DNA of 64,000 nucleotides, from the NCBI RefSeq assembly GCF_015751905.1, contig NZ_JADOUF010000001.1, positions 3,844,001 through 3,908,000 of the forward strand. The letters are read 5' to 3'. Origin of the DNA: Longispora fulva (lineage in GTDB: Bacteria > Actinomycetota > Actinomycetes > Mycobacteriales > Micromonosporaceae). Below are positions 31,953 through 42,830 of this stretch, piece by piece (positions within the stretch are counted from its first letter, which is position 1; every line of letters begins with the position of its first letter). Position numbers and translations under genes: made by a program. Below the pieces are notes generated by a model that saw nothing but the letters and a program-made list of their open reading frames with translations, made no database searches and was not told the origin of the DNA.

Positions 31953-32489
31953 ATGATCATGGTCGAGCTCGTCGACGAGGCCGGCACCCCCACGGGCGAG
32001 GCGGAGAAGCTCGCCGCGCACGTCGCCCCGGGGCGGCTGCACCGCGCGTTCTCCGTCTTCCTGTTCGACGCCGAGGGGCGGATGCTGCTGCAACGCCGCG
32101 CGGACGGCAAGTACCACTCTCCGGGGGTGCTCTCCAACGCGTGCTGCGGGCACCCGCTCGTCGGCGAGGACCCCGCGGTGTCCGCCGCCCGGCGCACGGT
32201 CGAGGAGCTGGGGGTCGAGCCGCCGGAGCTGACCCCGGCCGGCACGGTGACCTACCACCTGGAGCTGGCCGACGCGATGACCGAGCGGGAGTACAACCAC
32301 CTGTTCGTCGGGCGGCTGACCGGCGCGTGCCGACCGGACCCGGCGGAGGTGTCGGAGGTGCGGTTCGTGACCCGCCCGGAGCTGGAGGCGCTCGGCGCGG
32401 ACGCGCTGTCGCGGTGGTTCCCGGTGGTGTGGGCTGCGGCGAGCGCCGCGCTGCCGGCGGACCTGGCTACCTGGCGCCCGGCCCCCTGA
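31953..32489 (+). CDS. idi: Isopentenyl-diphosphate delta-isomerase, type I
   Basis: A 178-residue Nudix-fold enzyme interconverting IPP and DMAPP for isoprenoid synthesis. The catalytic Cys lies in LSNACCGHP (C64/C65) and the catalytic Glu in EREYNHLF (E113). The Nudix-like helix AARRTVEELGV is present. Length matches the family. ATG 31953 follows GAGGAG. It is monocistronic, divergent from the sigma factor. A UbiA prenyltransferase lies 1.5 kb away and would use its products indirectly. Confidence 0.95.
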   Translation: MIMVELVDEAGTPTGEAEKLAAHVAPGRLHRAFSVFLFDAEGRMLLQRRADGKYHSPGVLSNACCGHPLVGEDPAVSAARRTVEELGVEPPELTPAGTVTYHLELADAMTEREYNHLFVGRLTGACRPDPAEVSEVRFVTRPELEALGADALSRWFPVVWAAASAALPADLATWRPAP

Positions 32490-32529
32490 GCCCACGCCCG
32501 ACCTCTCCCGCGACGACCCGGGTCTTCCC

Positions 32530-32559
32530 GCGCCCGGGCGGCCACCGCTGCCCGGGCGC
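32530..32559. terminator. Convergent hairpin between idi and the PIG-L gene
   Basis: GCGCCCGGGC (32530-32539) pairs perfectly with GCCCGGGCGC (32550-32559), 10-base loop. No U-tract. Confidence 0.6.
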
Positions 32560-32598
32560 AGGCAGATCACGCGCGATCAGCGGCACCGGCCGCGCCGG

Positions 32599-33312
32599 CT
32601 AGAACGCGATCAGCTCGAACGGGCACGCCGGCACGCCGCCGAACCGCTCCGCCGTCCGCGCCGCCATCCCGCGCAGGAATCCGTCGGCGTCCCCCAACGG
32701 CGAGTCCCCGAGCCCGCGCAGGTACGCGTCGTGCGCCCGCAGCGACGCCACCGACACGTCCAGGGTCGCGCCGATGTCCACGGCGTGCCCGGCCTCCGGC
32801 GAGCCGCTGACCAGGACCATCCGCACCCCGCCCCACGCGGGGCCGGCCTCCGGGAAGATCCACTCGTTGCCGGCGTCGCCGACGGCGTCCAGCACGGCCT
32901 CGCCGACGTTGCGGTGGTCGGGCGTGTTGCGGTTCCCGAACGGCCAGGTCGTGCGGTGGTTCAACGTGATCAGCACGTCCGGCCGGTGCCGGCGGATCGC
33001 CGCCGTGATGTCGCGGCGCAGCGGCACCCCGTACTCGATGACGCCGTCGGGGTGGTCCAGGAACTCGACGGTGTCCACGCCGACGAGGCGCGCGGAGGCG
33101 ACCTGCTCGGTGGTGCGCAGCGGCGCGCACTCCGCCGGGGGCAGCCCGGCGATCCCGGCCTCGCCCCGGCTGGCCATGACGTAGCCGACCCACTTGCCCT
33201 GGGCGGTCCAGCGGGCGACGGCCCCGGACGCGCCGTACTCCAGGTCATCGGGGTGCGCCACGACGGCGAGCGCCCGGCCCCAGTCCTCGGGAACGATCTC
33301 GTAGTCGGCCAC
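32599..33312 (-). CDS. PIG-L family N-acetylglucosaminyl deacetylase
   Basis: A 237-residue zinc deacetylase of the MshB/Mca/LmbE group. The metal motif AHPDD is in VVAHPDDLEYGASG and the distal His motif in TPDHRNVGEAVLDAV. The group deacetylates GlcNAc-inositol, mycothiol conjugates or antibiotic sugars. This one lacks obvious mshB context, so substrate is open. GTG 33312 is chosen because GGGGGAG lies 5 bases upstream; longer frames extend into non-coding-looking sequence. Confidence 0.88.
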   Translation of the reverse strand: MADYEIVPEDWGRALAVVAHPDDLEYGASGAVARWTAQGKWVGYVMASRGEAGIAGLPPAECAPLRTTEQVASARLVGVDTVEFLDHPDGVIEYGVPLRRDITAAIRRHRPDVLITLNHRTTWPFGNRNTPDHRNVGEAVLDAVGDAGNEWIFPEAGPAWGGVRMVLVSGSPEAGHAVDIGATLDVSVASLRAHDAYLRGLGDSPLGDADGFLRGMAARTAERFGGVPACPFELIAF

Positions 33313-33476
33313 TGGTACTCCCCCGCTCGCTCGACGACTCCCCAGGAAGCATAGGCGCCGGCTTCGGGGAGGACGGGGCACTTTCCCGGGTCTGGCGCCG
33401 TCGGGCCCGGCGTACCCGTCGGGCCCTTGATCCGGAGAGCTACCCTTTCGGCCAGCTACGGGGAAAGGGACCGTCC

Positions 33477-34529
33477 ATGTCCGACAGTGTCGTCACGCGC
33501 GCGGACCGGGTGCGCGGGTTCGTCCGGCTCGCCCGACTCAAGTTCCTGCTCTACAACGTGCTCCCGGTCGGCCTGGGCGCCGCGGTCGCCGTGGGCGCCG
33601 GCCACCGCCTGGACCTGCGGTGGTACGCGGTCGCCCAGGTCTTCGCCTGGCTGGTGCACCTGATGACGCACTACTGCAACGAGTACTTCGACCTGGAGGC
33701 CGACCGGGCCAACGTCTACTTCACACCGTGGACGGGCGGCAGCCGGGCCCTGGTCGACGGCCTGGTGGACCCGGTGACCTCGTTGGGCGCGTCGTTCCTG
33801 CTGTGCGCGGCGGCCGCCGGGCTCGTGGTGGCGATGCCGACCTGGCAGGCCCGGGTCCTTGGCGCGACCACTGTGGCGCTGGCCTGGTTCTACACCGCCC
33901 CGCCGCTGCGGTTCAACTACCGGGCCCTGGGCGAGGCGACGGTCGCGGTGATCCTCAACGGACTGTGGCCATCGGTGGCCGCTGTCCTGATCGCCGGCGC
34001 CGTGCCGTGGACCCTGCTGGCGATCCTCGCCCCGACGGCCCTGCTGCAGGCGGTGCGGATGATGGTGATGAACCTGGGCGACCGGGTGTCCGACGCCGCG
34101 GTGGGCAAGCGGACGATCCCCGTCATCATCGGGCACGACCGGTCGGTGGCCGTGATCTGCGGGGCGCAGGTCGTGGCGTACGCCGGGCTGACGGCCCTGG
34201 CCATGGCCGGTCGGGTGCCGTGGCTGGTCTGGCTCGCGATGGTCGGCACCGCGCCGCTGTCCGTGCTGCTGGTCCGCCGGCTGCTGCGGGGCGACATGCG
34301 CGAGGTCGTGGCGGCCCGGATGACGCCGGTGGTGTTCCTGGCCTCCAACCACGTGTCGCTGGTGGTGGGAGCCGCGCTGGCCGGCGTCCTCGTCGACATC
34401 GCGGTCCGCGACGGCTTCGGCCGCGACGTCGCGGTCCTCACCGGTGTCCTCGCCGCCTACGCGGCCCTGTTCGCCCACCGCCTGTGGCTGGCCGCCCGGG
34501 CCAGGTCCGCACAATCAAGATCCGCATAG
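33477..34529 (+). CDS. UbiA family prenyltransferase (MenA-like)
   Basis: A 350-residue polytopic aromatic prenyltransferase. The first Asp-rich motif is NEYFDLEAD and the second NLGDRVSDAAVGKRTIPV, which bind Mg-diphosphate. Eight or nine spans are visible (for example VVALASFLL-type stretches). It would join a polyprenyl chain to an aromatic acceptor, as in menaquinone synthesis, or decorate a specialised metabolite. The absence of men genes nearby leaves the choice open. ATG 33477 follows GGGAAAGGGA. An element copy abuts the stop. Confidence 0.88.
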   Translation: MSDSVVTRADRVRGFVRLARLKFLLYNVLPVGLGAAVAVGAGHRLDLRWYAVAQVFAWLVHLMTHYCNEYFDLEADRANVYFTPWTGGSRALVDGLVDPVTSLGASFLLCAAAAGLVVAMPTWQARVLGATTVALAWFYTAPPLRFNYRALGEATVAVILNGLWPSVAAVLIAGAVPWTLLAILAPTALLQAVRMMVMNLGDRVSDAAVGKRTIPVIIGHDRSVAVICGAQVVAYAGLTALAMAGRVPWLVWLAMVGTAPLSVLLVRRLLRGDMREVVAARMTPVVFLASNHVSLVVGAALAGVLVDIAVRDGFGRDVAVLTGVLAAYAALFAHRLWLAARARSAQSRSA

Positions 34530-34531
34530 GG

Positions 34532-34550
34532 TTACGGAGGGGCCCGACCC
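34532..34550 (-). repeat. Copy 3 of the dispersed 19-bp element
   Basis: On the minus strand reads GGGTCGGGCCCCTCCGTAA, two bases past the prenyltransferase stop and in opposite orientation to that gene. Confidence 0.65.
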
Positions 34551-34741
34551 TGTCCTGTCGGCAGTCCGGGGCCCCGGGCGACGCTGGCCCCACGTTCCGG
34601 GGGCGGTTCCCGGTGGGTGGCGGAGCAGGACGCCGGACCGATCAGGATTCGAGAAGCGCCGGTCACCTGGGTCACCTAGAGTGACTGCTGAGATCGACAC
34701 ATCCCGCCGGGTCGAGGTGACCCACGATGTGAGGAGTGACC

Positions 34742-35098
34742 ATGACCGGTTCTTCCACCCAGGGAATCAGGACCGTGCTGCACCCGGTGACCGACCTGGC
34801 GGCGGCCAAGGCGGTGTACACCGCCCTGCTCGGCGTCGAGCCCCAGGCCGACGGGCCCTACTACGTCGGCTACGACGTCGAGGGCCAGCACATCGGGCTC
34901 GTGCCGGCCGGCGGGCCGCAGGGCATGACCTCGCCGGTCGCCTACTGGCACGTACCGGACATCGAGGCGAAACTCGCCGAGGTGACCGCCGCTGGCGCCA
35001 CGGTGAAGGAGGCCGCCCGCGACGTCGGCGGCGGCCGCCTCGTGGCCACCTTCACGGATCCGGACGGCAACGTCCTCGGCCTCCTCCAGGACCCCTGA
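34742..35098 (+). CDS. VOC family (glyoxalase/bleomycin-resistance fold) protein
   Basis: A 118-residue single-domain VOC protein: LHPVTDLAAAKAVYTALLGV (first beta-alpha-beta-beta unit) and FTDPDGNVLGLLQDP (final strand with the family's acidic ligand region). Members bind or modify drugs or small metabolites. ATG 34742 follows GAGGAG; GTG 34736 is an alternative. It precedes the UvrA-like gene by 23 bp, a pairing known from drug-tolerance loci, so they are probably one operon. Confidence 0.9.
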   Translation: MTGSSTQGIRTVLHPVTDLAAAKAVYTALLGVEPQADGPYYVGYDVEGQHIGLVPAGGPQGMTSPVAYWHVPDIEAKLAEVTAAGATVKEAARDVGGGRLVATFTDPDGNVLGLLQDP

Positions 35099-35121
35099 AT
35101 CCCCCCACAGATGGAGACAGA

Positions 35122-37512
<2,391 letters not shown>

Positions 37513-37610
37513 CCGCCTCCGTCGTCGCCCGCCCCGTTCCGGCTCACCGGGGCGGGGCGGGTCCGCCCTCGCACGGCCGGCCGCCGACTACCATCCGGGA
37601 GGTGGCGGCA

Positions 37611-38078
37611 GTGGCAGCGGGAACGTTTCGTCGGACACCGATCGAGCGATCGGACCAGCTGGTCTCCTGGGAGCGGGCGGACCAGGCCTTCTTCGCGTCC
37701 GGAGCGTGTCACATCCTCGCCTGGGTCTGCCGGGACCTCCACACCGACCAGCCGATCGAGGTGGCGTCGATGCGCTTCGCCGGCGAACGGCCGCTCCTGC
37801 ACACGTACGCGGTCTGGGGCGACTGGGCCTTCGACCACTCGGGCTGGAATCCCGAGCGGCGACTACTGGCGGCCAACGCCGACTTCGAGGGCCGCCCGCT
37901 CGAACGGGTCCTCATCACGGTCGGACTCGACGAGTTCTGCGCGCGGCACCACCACCGGCTGCCGGACCAGTACTGGAGCGACCCGCGCCCGCGCGCCCTG
38001 GAGTACGCGGGTCGCCATGTCCCACCCTGGCGGACGGGCGTCAGCCCCAGAAGTGGCGAGGGGCCGTGGTCTGGGTGA
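37611..38078 (+). CDS. Hypothetical protein overlapping yidC paralogue 3' end
   Basis: A 155-residue soluble protein starting at GTG 37611, eight bases after GGAGG (GTG 37602 is an alternative). Features: SDQLVSWERADQAFFASGAC, WVCRDLHTDQPIEVASMRF, HTYAVWGDWAFDHSGWNPER. High in Trp, His and Arg, with two Cys; no known motif. Its last 38 bases overlap the convergent yidC-like gene. Coding is supported by codon use and the ribosome site, not by family. Confidence 0.65.
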   Translation: MAAGTFRRTPIERSDQLVSWERADQAFFASGACHILAWVCRDLHTDQPIEVASMRFAGERPLLHTYAVWGDWAFDHSGWNPERRLLAANADFEGRPLERVLITVGLDEFCARHHHRLPDQYWSDPRPRALEYAGRHVPPWRTGVSPRSGEGPWSG

Positions 38079-38691
38079 CCGTCCAGGCCGTGGTCGTGAC
38101 CAGGTAGAGGCTCGCGGCCAGGGGCAGGAAGAGCGCGGTGACCACTGACGCGTACGGCATCACCCGGGACAGGGCGCCGACCACGCCGGTCGGCCGGGGC
38201 CCCGCCGGGCGCAGCAGGCGCGACGACGCGAACCCGACGGCGACCAGCAGGGCGATCAGCGCCGCGAACACGAGGACGTGGGGGCCGGTGGCCGTGGTGA
38301 GGTGCGTGCCGAGCGGTACCCCGAAAAGGGTCTTCTCCAGCAGGGTGTTGGGGTGCCCGCCGACCCTCGGGGACACGAACAGCTGGTAGAGGCCCATGAA
38401 CACCGGGATCTGGACGAGCATCGGCAGGCAGCCGCGCAGTAGGCCGCCGCCCTCGGCGCGGGCCAGTTCCCCGACGGCGGCGCGGTCCTCGCGCACCTCG
38501 GCGAGCTTGGCGAACACGCTGATCCGCCGCAGGTCCGCACGGTGCTGGGCGAACGCGACCGGCAGGAGACACAGCCGGACGGCGAGCGTGCCGAGGACGA
38601 TCGCCGCGGCGGTGGCCGCGGTGCCGAACGGGGTGGCCGCCCAGGTGGCGAGGGTGCTGATCAGGTCGAACGCGATGCTGGACGGGGACAT
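38041..38691 (-). CDS. yidC: YidC/Oxa1-type membrane insertase paralogue
   Basis: A 216-residue short YidC with no periplasmic domain: spans near 20-38, 95-115, 140-160 and 180-200. The family segment GCLPMLVQIPVFMGLYQLF is intact, as is the conserved Arg in the membrane groove region (VRLCLLP). It inserts membrane proteins with or without Sec. The chromosomal housekeeping copy normally lies beside rpmH/rnpA, so this is a second, specialised copy. ATG 38691 follows GGAGG. A DUF6412 gene lies upstream on the same strand. Confidence 0.92.
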   Translation of the reverse strand: MSPSSIAFDLISTLATWAATPFGTAATAAAIVLGTLAVRLCLLPVAFAQHRADLRRISVFAKLAEVREDRAAVGELARAEGGGLLRGCLPMLVQIPVFMGLYQLFVSPRVGGHPNTLLEKTLFGVPLGTHLTTATGPHVLVFAALIALLVAVGFASSRLLRPAGPRPTGVVGALSRVMPYASVVTALFLPLAASLYLVTTTAWTVTQTTAPRHFWG

Positions 38692-38893
38692 GACGGTACC
38701 TCCGGAGTCGATGGGGGACCCGCCGGGCGCGGGGCCGGCGGGGACAGGTGTGGCGGGCGTGGGTGGGCTCAGCGTGCCGCCATCCGGCAGCCGACCCCGC
38801 GCGGGCACGCGGACGGGCAGGCTTCCGTGCGCGGAAGGCCACGCATGGCGGGCCGCAGGCGGGAACCGGGAACGGGCGAGGTTGTGGGCGGCG

Positions 38894-39178
38894 TCAGGCC
38901 GCTGACGGGGCCCTGGGCCTGGGCCGACCGGCCGTGCCGGGATCGCCCTGCCGGACGAACTCCACCGGCCGGGCCCGGTGTCGCCCCGCCCCGGCCAGCG
39001 CGGACGCGGCGACGGGGGCGACGGCGAACCGGCTCGCGAGGAGCGCCACGCACAGGGCCGCCACGGTCAGCGCGACCGTGGCGGCGAGTCCGACATGTCC
39101 GCCGACCAGCGCCTCGGCCAGCAGCACGAGGCCGAGCGACGGGATCACGGAACGCGGCACGCCGACAAGTGTACCCAT
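38894..39178 (-). CDS. DUF6412-like small membrane protein
   Basis: A 94-residue protein with two spans (about residues 11-28 and 34-56). Its tail ends VEFVRQGDPGTAGRPRPRAP, the signature I associate with DUF6412 proteins that neighbour accessory yidC genes in actinobacteria. ATG 39178 follows AAGGTGG. The 202-bp gap to yidC holds no other frame I trust. Probably a substrate or partner of the insertase, by neighbourhood only. Confidence 0.75.
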   Translation of the reverse strand: MGTLVGVPRSVIPSLGLVLLAEALVGGHVGLAATVALTVAALCVALLASRFAVAPVAASALAGAGRHRARPVEFVRQGDPGTAGRPRPRAPSAA

Positions 39179-39291
39179 CGCCACCACCTTGACATTTGCC
39201 CGTTTCGTCACCCTCCACTGTCGGGGGTCGGTCACCGGAGGGCTGGCGGAGTGGGGGTACCGTGGCACCGGCTGACACCGGGGAGGGTGAC

Positions 39292-40596
39292 ATGACGCAG
39301 GATCGGGCCGCGCGGATCGTGGACGTGATGACCGCGGAGTTCGGCGAGCTGATGGCCGCCGACCCGGCGGCGTTCCGGCGCAAGTTCCGCAAGATGGCGG
39401 CGTCCCCGTTCGCGTTCTACCGGGGCACCGCCTGCCTGCTGTACGCGGACCTGGCCGACGACGACCCCTCCGCGAAGTTCCTCGACCCGCGCACCAGTCG
39501 GGTGTGGATCCACGGCGACCTGCACGCGGAGAACTTCGGCTCGTACATGAACGCGCACGGCGTGCTCGTGTTCAACGTCAACGACTTCGACGAGGCGTAT
39601 GTCGGCCCGTTCTCCTGGGACGTGCTGCGGTTCTCGGCGAGCGTGGCCCTGATCGGGTACGCCAAGGCACTCTCCGACGACGTGATCAGCCGCCTCGTGA
39701 CGGCGTACGCGCGCAGTTACCTCACCGAGCTGCGCGCCCTGGCCGCCGGCGGGGACGACGCGATCGGCTCGCTCACCCTGGACAACACCGAGGGCCCGCT
39801 GCGCGACGTGCTGCAGAAGGCCCGGCTGAACACCCGGGTGGCGCTCCTCGACGAGCAGACCGCCATCGTCGACTACGAGCGCCGCTTCGCGATGCGCGAC
39901 GGGGTGTACGAGGTGGACGCCGCCACGCGCGCCCGGGTCGAGGAGGCCTTCGGTGCGTACCTGGCGACGCTGCCGCCCGGGCGGTTGGAGCGGCCGGCGG
40001 AGTACCGCATCAAGGACATCGTGCTGCGCAAGGGCGTGGGGATCGGGTCGGCCGGGCTGCCGTCGTACAACCTGTTGTTGGAGGGGCACACCCAGGCCCT
40101 CGAGAACGACGTCGTCATCTACATGAAGCAGGGCCAGGTGCCCGCCGTCAGCCGGGTGATCGAGGACCCGCGGGTCCGGGCGTACTTCACGGATCAGGGC
40201 CACCGCACCGCCGAGTCGCAGCGGGCACTGCAGGCGCACGCCGACCAGTGGCTCGGGCACACCCAGCTCGGCGGCGTCGGCCAGCTGGTCGCCGAGGTGT
40301 CGCCGTACGCGGCGGATCTCGACTGGGCCGAGATCAGCGAGCCGGAGGACCTGGCGCAGGTGATCACGTACCTGGGGCGGGCCACCGCGCGGATGCACTC
40401 CGTCGCCGACGACGAGTCGAGCCACGACCTGGTGGACTTCTCGACGGAGGAGGCGATCGTGGCGCAGGTGGACAACGATCCGGAGGGGTTCGTGGCGATG
40501 TTGGTGGACTTCGCGCACTCCTACGGGGCCCGGGTCCGCGCCGATCACCAGATCTTCGTCGACCTGTTCCGCAACGGCCGCCTCCCGGGGATCTAG
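39292..40596 (+). CDS. DUF2252 protein (kinase-like fold)
   Basis: A 434-residue cytoplasmic protein. DUF2252 members share an aminoglycoside-phosphotransferase-like core; here VWIHGDLHAENFGSY (H74, D76, N81) and FNVNDFDEAYVGPF (D98, D100) correspond to the catalytic loop and metal motif. IKDIVLRKGVGIGSAG and YNLLLEG lie where the N-lobe elements would be. Substrate unknown. ATG 39292 follows GGGAGGG. Divergent from the DUF6412 gene. Confidence 0.88.
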   Translation: MTQDRAARIVDVMTAEFGELMAADPAAFRRKFRKMAASPFAFYRGTACLLYADLADDDPSAKFLDPRTSRVWIHGDLHAENFGSYMNAHGVLVFNVNDFDEAYVGPFSWDVLRFSASVALIGYAKALSDDVISRLVTAYARSYLTELRALAAGGDDAIGSLTLDNTEGPLRDVLQKARLNTRVALLDEQTAIVDYERRFAMRDGVYEVDAATRARVEEAFGAYLATLPPGRLERPAEYRIKDIVLRKGVGIGSAGLPSYNLLLEGHTQALENDVVIYMKQGQVPAVSRVIEDPRVRAYFTDQGHRTAESQRALQAHADQWLGHTQLGGVGQLVAEVSPYAADLDWAEISEPEDLAQVITYLGRATARMHSVADDESSHDLVDFSTEEAIVAQVDNDPEGFVAMLVDFAHSYGARVRADHQIFVDLFRNGRLPGI

Positions 40597-40689
40597 CCGC
40601 CCCTCGGGGCCCTGCCGGCGCCCCGCAGGGGTCTGCCGCCGGGCCCTCGTCGAGGTCGCGCGGATCCGACGTCCCGCCGCGTCTGGGCC

Positions 40690-41115
40690 CTACTCGCCGC
40701 GGTCGCGGCGGCTCTTCTTGATGTCCGCTCGCGCCTTCTTGTTCCGCAGCCGGGCCTGGATCGCCCCCCGGGGGATCTTCGTCGGCCGACGGGGAGCCGC
40801 CGGCGGGGCCAGCGCGTCGGCCAGGAGGTTGACGAGCCGCGCCTCGGCCGCGCGCCGGTTCTGCAGTTGGCTGCGCTGCTCGGAGGCGACGATGACCAGC
40901 GAGCCCTCGATCAGCCGGTCGCCGAGGCGGTCGAGGGCCCGGGCCTTGAGGTAGTCCGGGATGGCTGTGGAGTTGACCAGGTCGAAGCGCAGTTCGGCCT
41001 TGGAGTCGGCGGTGTTCACCGACTGGCCGCCCGGGCCGCCGGACCGGCTGAACTTCCATTGGAGTTCGGCCCGGGGCAGCGCCACCGTGCCCGTCACCCG
41101 CAGTCGATCTTCCAC
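40690..41115 (-). CDS. arfB: ArfB-type ribosome rescue hydrolase
   Basis: A 141-residue release-factor-like peptidyl-tRNA hydrolase (YaeJ/ArfB) that frees ribosomes stalled without a stop codon. The GGQ loop is in SRSGGPGGQSVN (G29-G30-Q31), followed by a beta segment, and the basic C-terminal tail (IQARLRNKKARADIKKSRR) enters the empty mRNA channel. GTG 41115 is the only sensible start. Monocistronic, convergent with DUF2252. Confidence 0.94.
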   Translation of the reverse strand: MEDRLRVTGTVALPRAELQWKFSRSGGPGGQSVNTADSKAELRFDLVNSTAIPDYLKARALDRLGDRLIEGSLVIVASEQRSQLQNRRAAEARLVNLLADALAPPAAPRRPTKIPRGAIQARLRNKKARADIKKSRRDRGE

Positions 41116-41277
41116 GCGAGCATGATGTCAGGTCCGGCGGCCCTGGCCCAGGGCGGGCCGGAAGCCGGGCCCCGACACCGTCGAGGACCACGGTCGCGTG
41201 CCGGGGCAGAGTGGCCCCGGCCCGGGTCGCACACCGGGCGCCGACGCCGCGAGGGCCAGCCTCGCGTTCCCGGGGCA

Positions 41278-41302
41278 GGGCCGCGACCCGTGGCCGCGGC
41301 CC
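41278..41302 (-). terminator. Hairpin after copC
   Basis: GGGCCGCG (41278-41285) pairs with CGCGGCCC (41295-41302), 9-base loop, ten bases beyond the copC stop. Confidence 0.55.
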
Positions 41303-41311
41303 CTGAGCTGG

Positions 41312-41884
41312 CTAGGCCGACCCGGACCTGCGGCGGCCGAGGGCGAGGCCGCCGCCGAGGACGACGAGGACGGCCAGGCCGACCAGCACCCAGACCCAGG
41401 CAGGGGTGCCCTCGTCCTTCTTGTCCGAGCCGGTCGGGGCCGCCTGGGTGGCGGGGGGCGCGACCGAGGCCTGCGGGTCCTTCACCGGGGACGTGGTCGC
41501 CGGAGCGGCGGTCGGCTTGTTGCCGGCGGTCGCGGTGAACGTGAAGCTGTCGGTGACCGGGTCACCGTCGTCGCTGACCAGCTTGTACGTCACCGTGTAC
41601 TTGCCCGGCGCGCCCGGCCGGACCTTGACGACCACGGACATGCCGTCGATGGAGGACGGGTCACTGGCAGGGGCGCCGTCGGGGCCGGTCACGGTGACCG
41701 TGGTGGTCGCCGGGTCCAGCTTCTCCTCGAAGGTCAGCGTCACGGAATCCGGCGGGGTCGGCAGCGTGGCGTTGGCCGCCGGGGTGCTGGACTTGAGCGT
41801 GTTGTGCGCTGAGGCGGGGCCGGCGAGGGCTCCGACACCGACCAGCGCCGCGATGGTGATCACGGCGGCACGACGAAGCCACAC
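41312..41884 (-). CDS. copC: CopC domain copper-binding protein, membrane tethered
   Basis: A 190-residue exported protein. Signal peptide 1-26 ends ASA, so the mature chain would start with His27 (HNTLKSSTPA). An N-terminal His is the first ligand of the CopC copper site, and the acidic TFEEKLD segment is also in place. Residues 27-120 form the beta-barrel; a Pro/Thr/Ala spacer and a C-terminal span (about 163-182, ending in RRR) anchor it. No CopD lies beside it. Role: external copper binding or delivery. Confidence 0.88.
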   Translation of the reverse strand: MWLRRAAVITIAALVGVGALAGPASAHNTLKSSTPAANATLPTPPDSVTLTFEEKLDPATTTVTVTGPDGAPASDPSSIDGMSVVVKVRPGAPGKYTVTYKLVSDDGDPVTDSFTFTATAGNKPTAAPATTSPVKDPQASVAPPATQAAPTGSDKKDEGTPAWVWVLVGLAVLVVLGGGLALGRRRSGSA

Positions 41885-41963
41885 GGGCGTTCTCCTCTGG
41901 TACCAAGGGAAGGGTTTCCGGGGTTATAGTCGCCCGCGGACCCGCCCTGGTTCCCGGCGGGGG

Positions 41964-42746
41964 CTACTTGACGTAGCTCACGAGGTCCGCGACAGAGTCG
42001 ACGACCTTGGATGGCCGGTACGGGAAGCGCTCGATCTCGTCGGGCTGGGTGACCCCGGTGAGCACCAGGAACGTGCGCAGGCCTGCCTCGATGCCGCACA
42101 GCACGTCGGTGTCCATCCGGTCACCGATCATGGCCGTGGTCTCCGAGTGCGCCTCGATCTTGTTCAGCGCCTCGCGCATCATCAGCGGGTTCGGCTTGCC
42201 GACGAAGTACGGGTCGACGCCGGTCGCCTTCGTGATCAGGGCCGCGACGGAGCCGCAGGCCGGCAGCGCGCCCTCGGGGGCCGGGCCGGTGACGTCCGGG
42301 TTGGTGGCGATGAACCGGGAACCGTCGTTGATCAGGCGGATCGCCCGGGTGATGGCCTCGAACGAGTAGTTGCGGGTCTCGCCGAGCACCACGTAATCGG
42401 GTTCGGTCTCGGTGAGGACGTAGCCGGCCTCGTGCAGGGCGGTGGTCAGGCCGGCCTCGCCGATCACGTACGCCGACCCGTTGGGCCGCTGGGCGTCGAG
42501 GAACTGGGCCGTGGCCAGCGCGGACGTCCAGATCGACTCCTCGGGCAGGTCGATGCCCGTGGACAGCAGCTTGGCCCGCAGGTCGCGCGGGGTGTAGATG
42601 CTGTTGTTGGTCAGGACCAGGAACCGGCGGCCGGACTCGCGCAGCGCGGCGATGAACAGGTCCGCCCCGGGGACCATGTTGCCCTCGCGGATCAGGACGC
42701 CGTCCATGTCCGTCATCCAGGTCTCGATCGGCTTGCGCTCCGTCAT
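41964..42746 (-). CDS. HAD-IIA family phosphatase (NagD/PGP-like)
   Basis: A 260-residue haloacid-dehalogenase phosphatase. Motif I is TDMDGVLI (nucleophile D13, acid D15), motif II LVLTNNS, motif III FVGKPNP (Lys), and motif [15 protein letters not shown]. The C2a cap lies between. Relatives act on sugar phosphates, nucleotides or 2-phosphoglycolate. ATG 42746 is preferred ([10 protein letters not shown]); ATG 42755 adds three residues. It reads away from copC's own promoter region but in the same direction. Confidence 0.92.
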   Translation of the reverse strand: MTERKPIETWMTDMDGVLIREGNMVPGADLFIAALRESGRRFLVLTNNSIYTPRDLRAKLLSTGIDLPEESIWTSALATAQFLDAQRPNGSAYVIGEAGLTTALHEAGYVLTETEPDYVVLGETRNYSFEAITRAIRLINDGSRFIATNPDVTGPAPEGALPACGSVAALITKATGVDPYFVGKPNPLMMREALNKIEAHSETTAMIGDRMDTDVLCGIEAGLRTFLVLTGVTQPDEIERFPYRPSKVVDSVADLVSYVK

Positions 42747-42830
42747 GACGATCATGCTAGCGGTAGGTGACCCCTCGGGCGCGGATCGCTCCCGGCTGGT
42801 GGGATCGCGGCGACGCAGGTCACGGCGGGG

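Noticed and set aside
34444-35121. Extension of the UvrA-like frame upstream
   Set aside because: It overlaps the VOC gene in another frame; ATG 35122 has a ribosome site and starts a family-like N-terminus.
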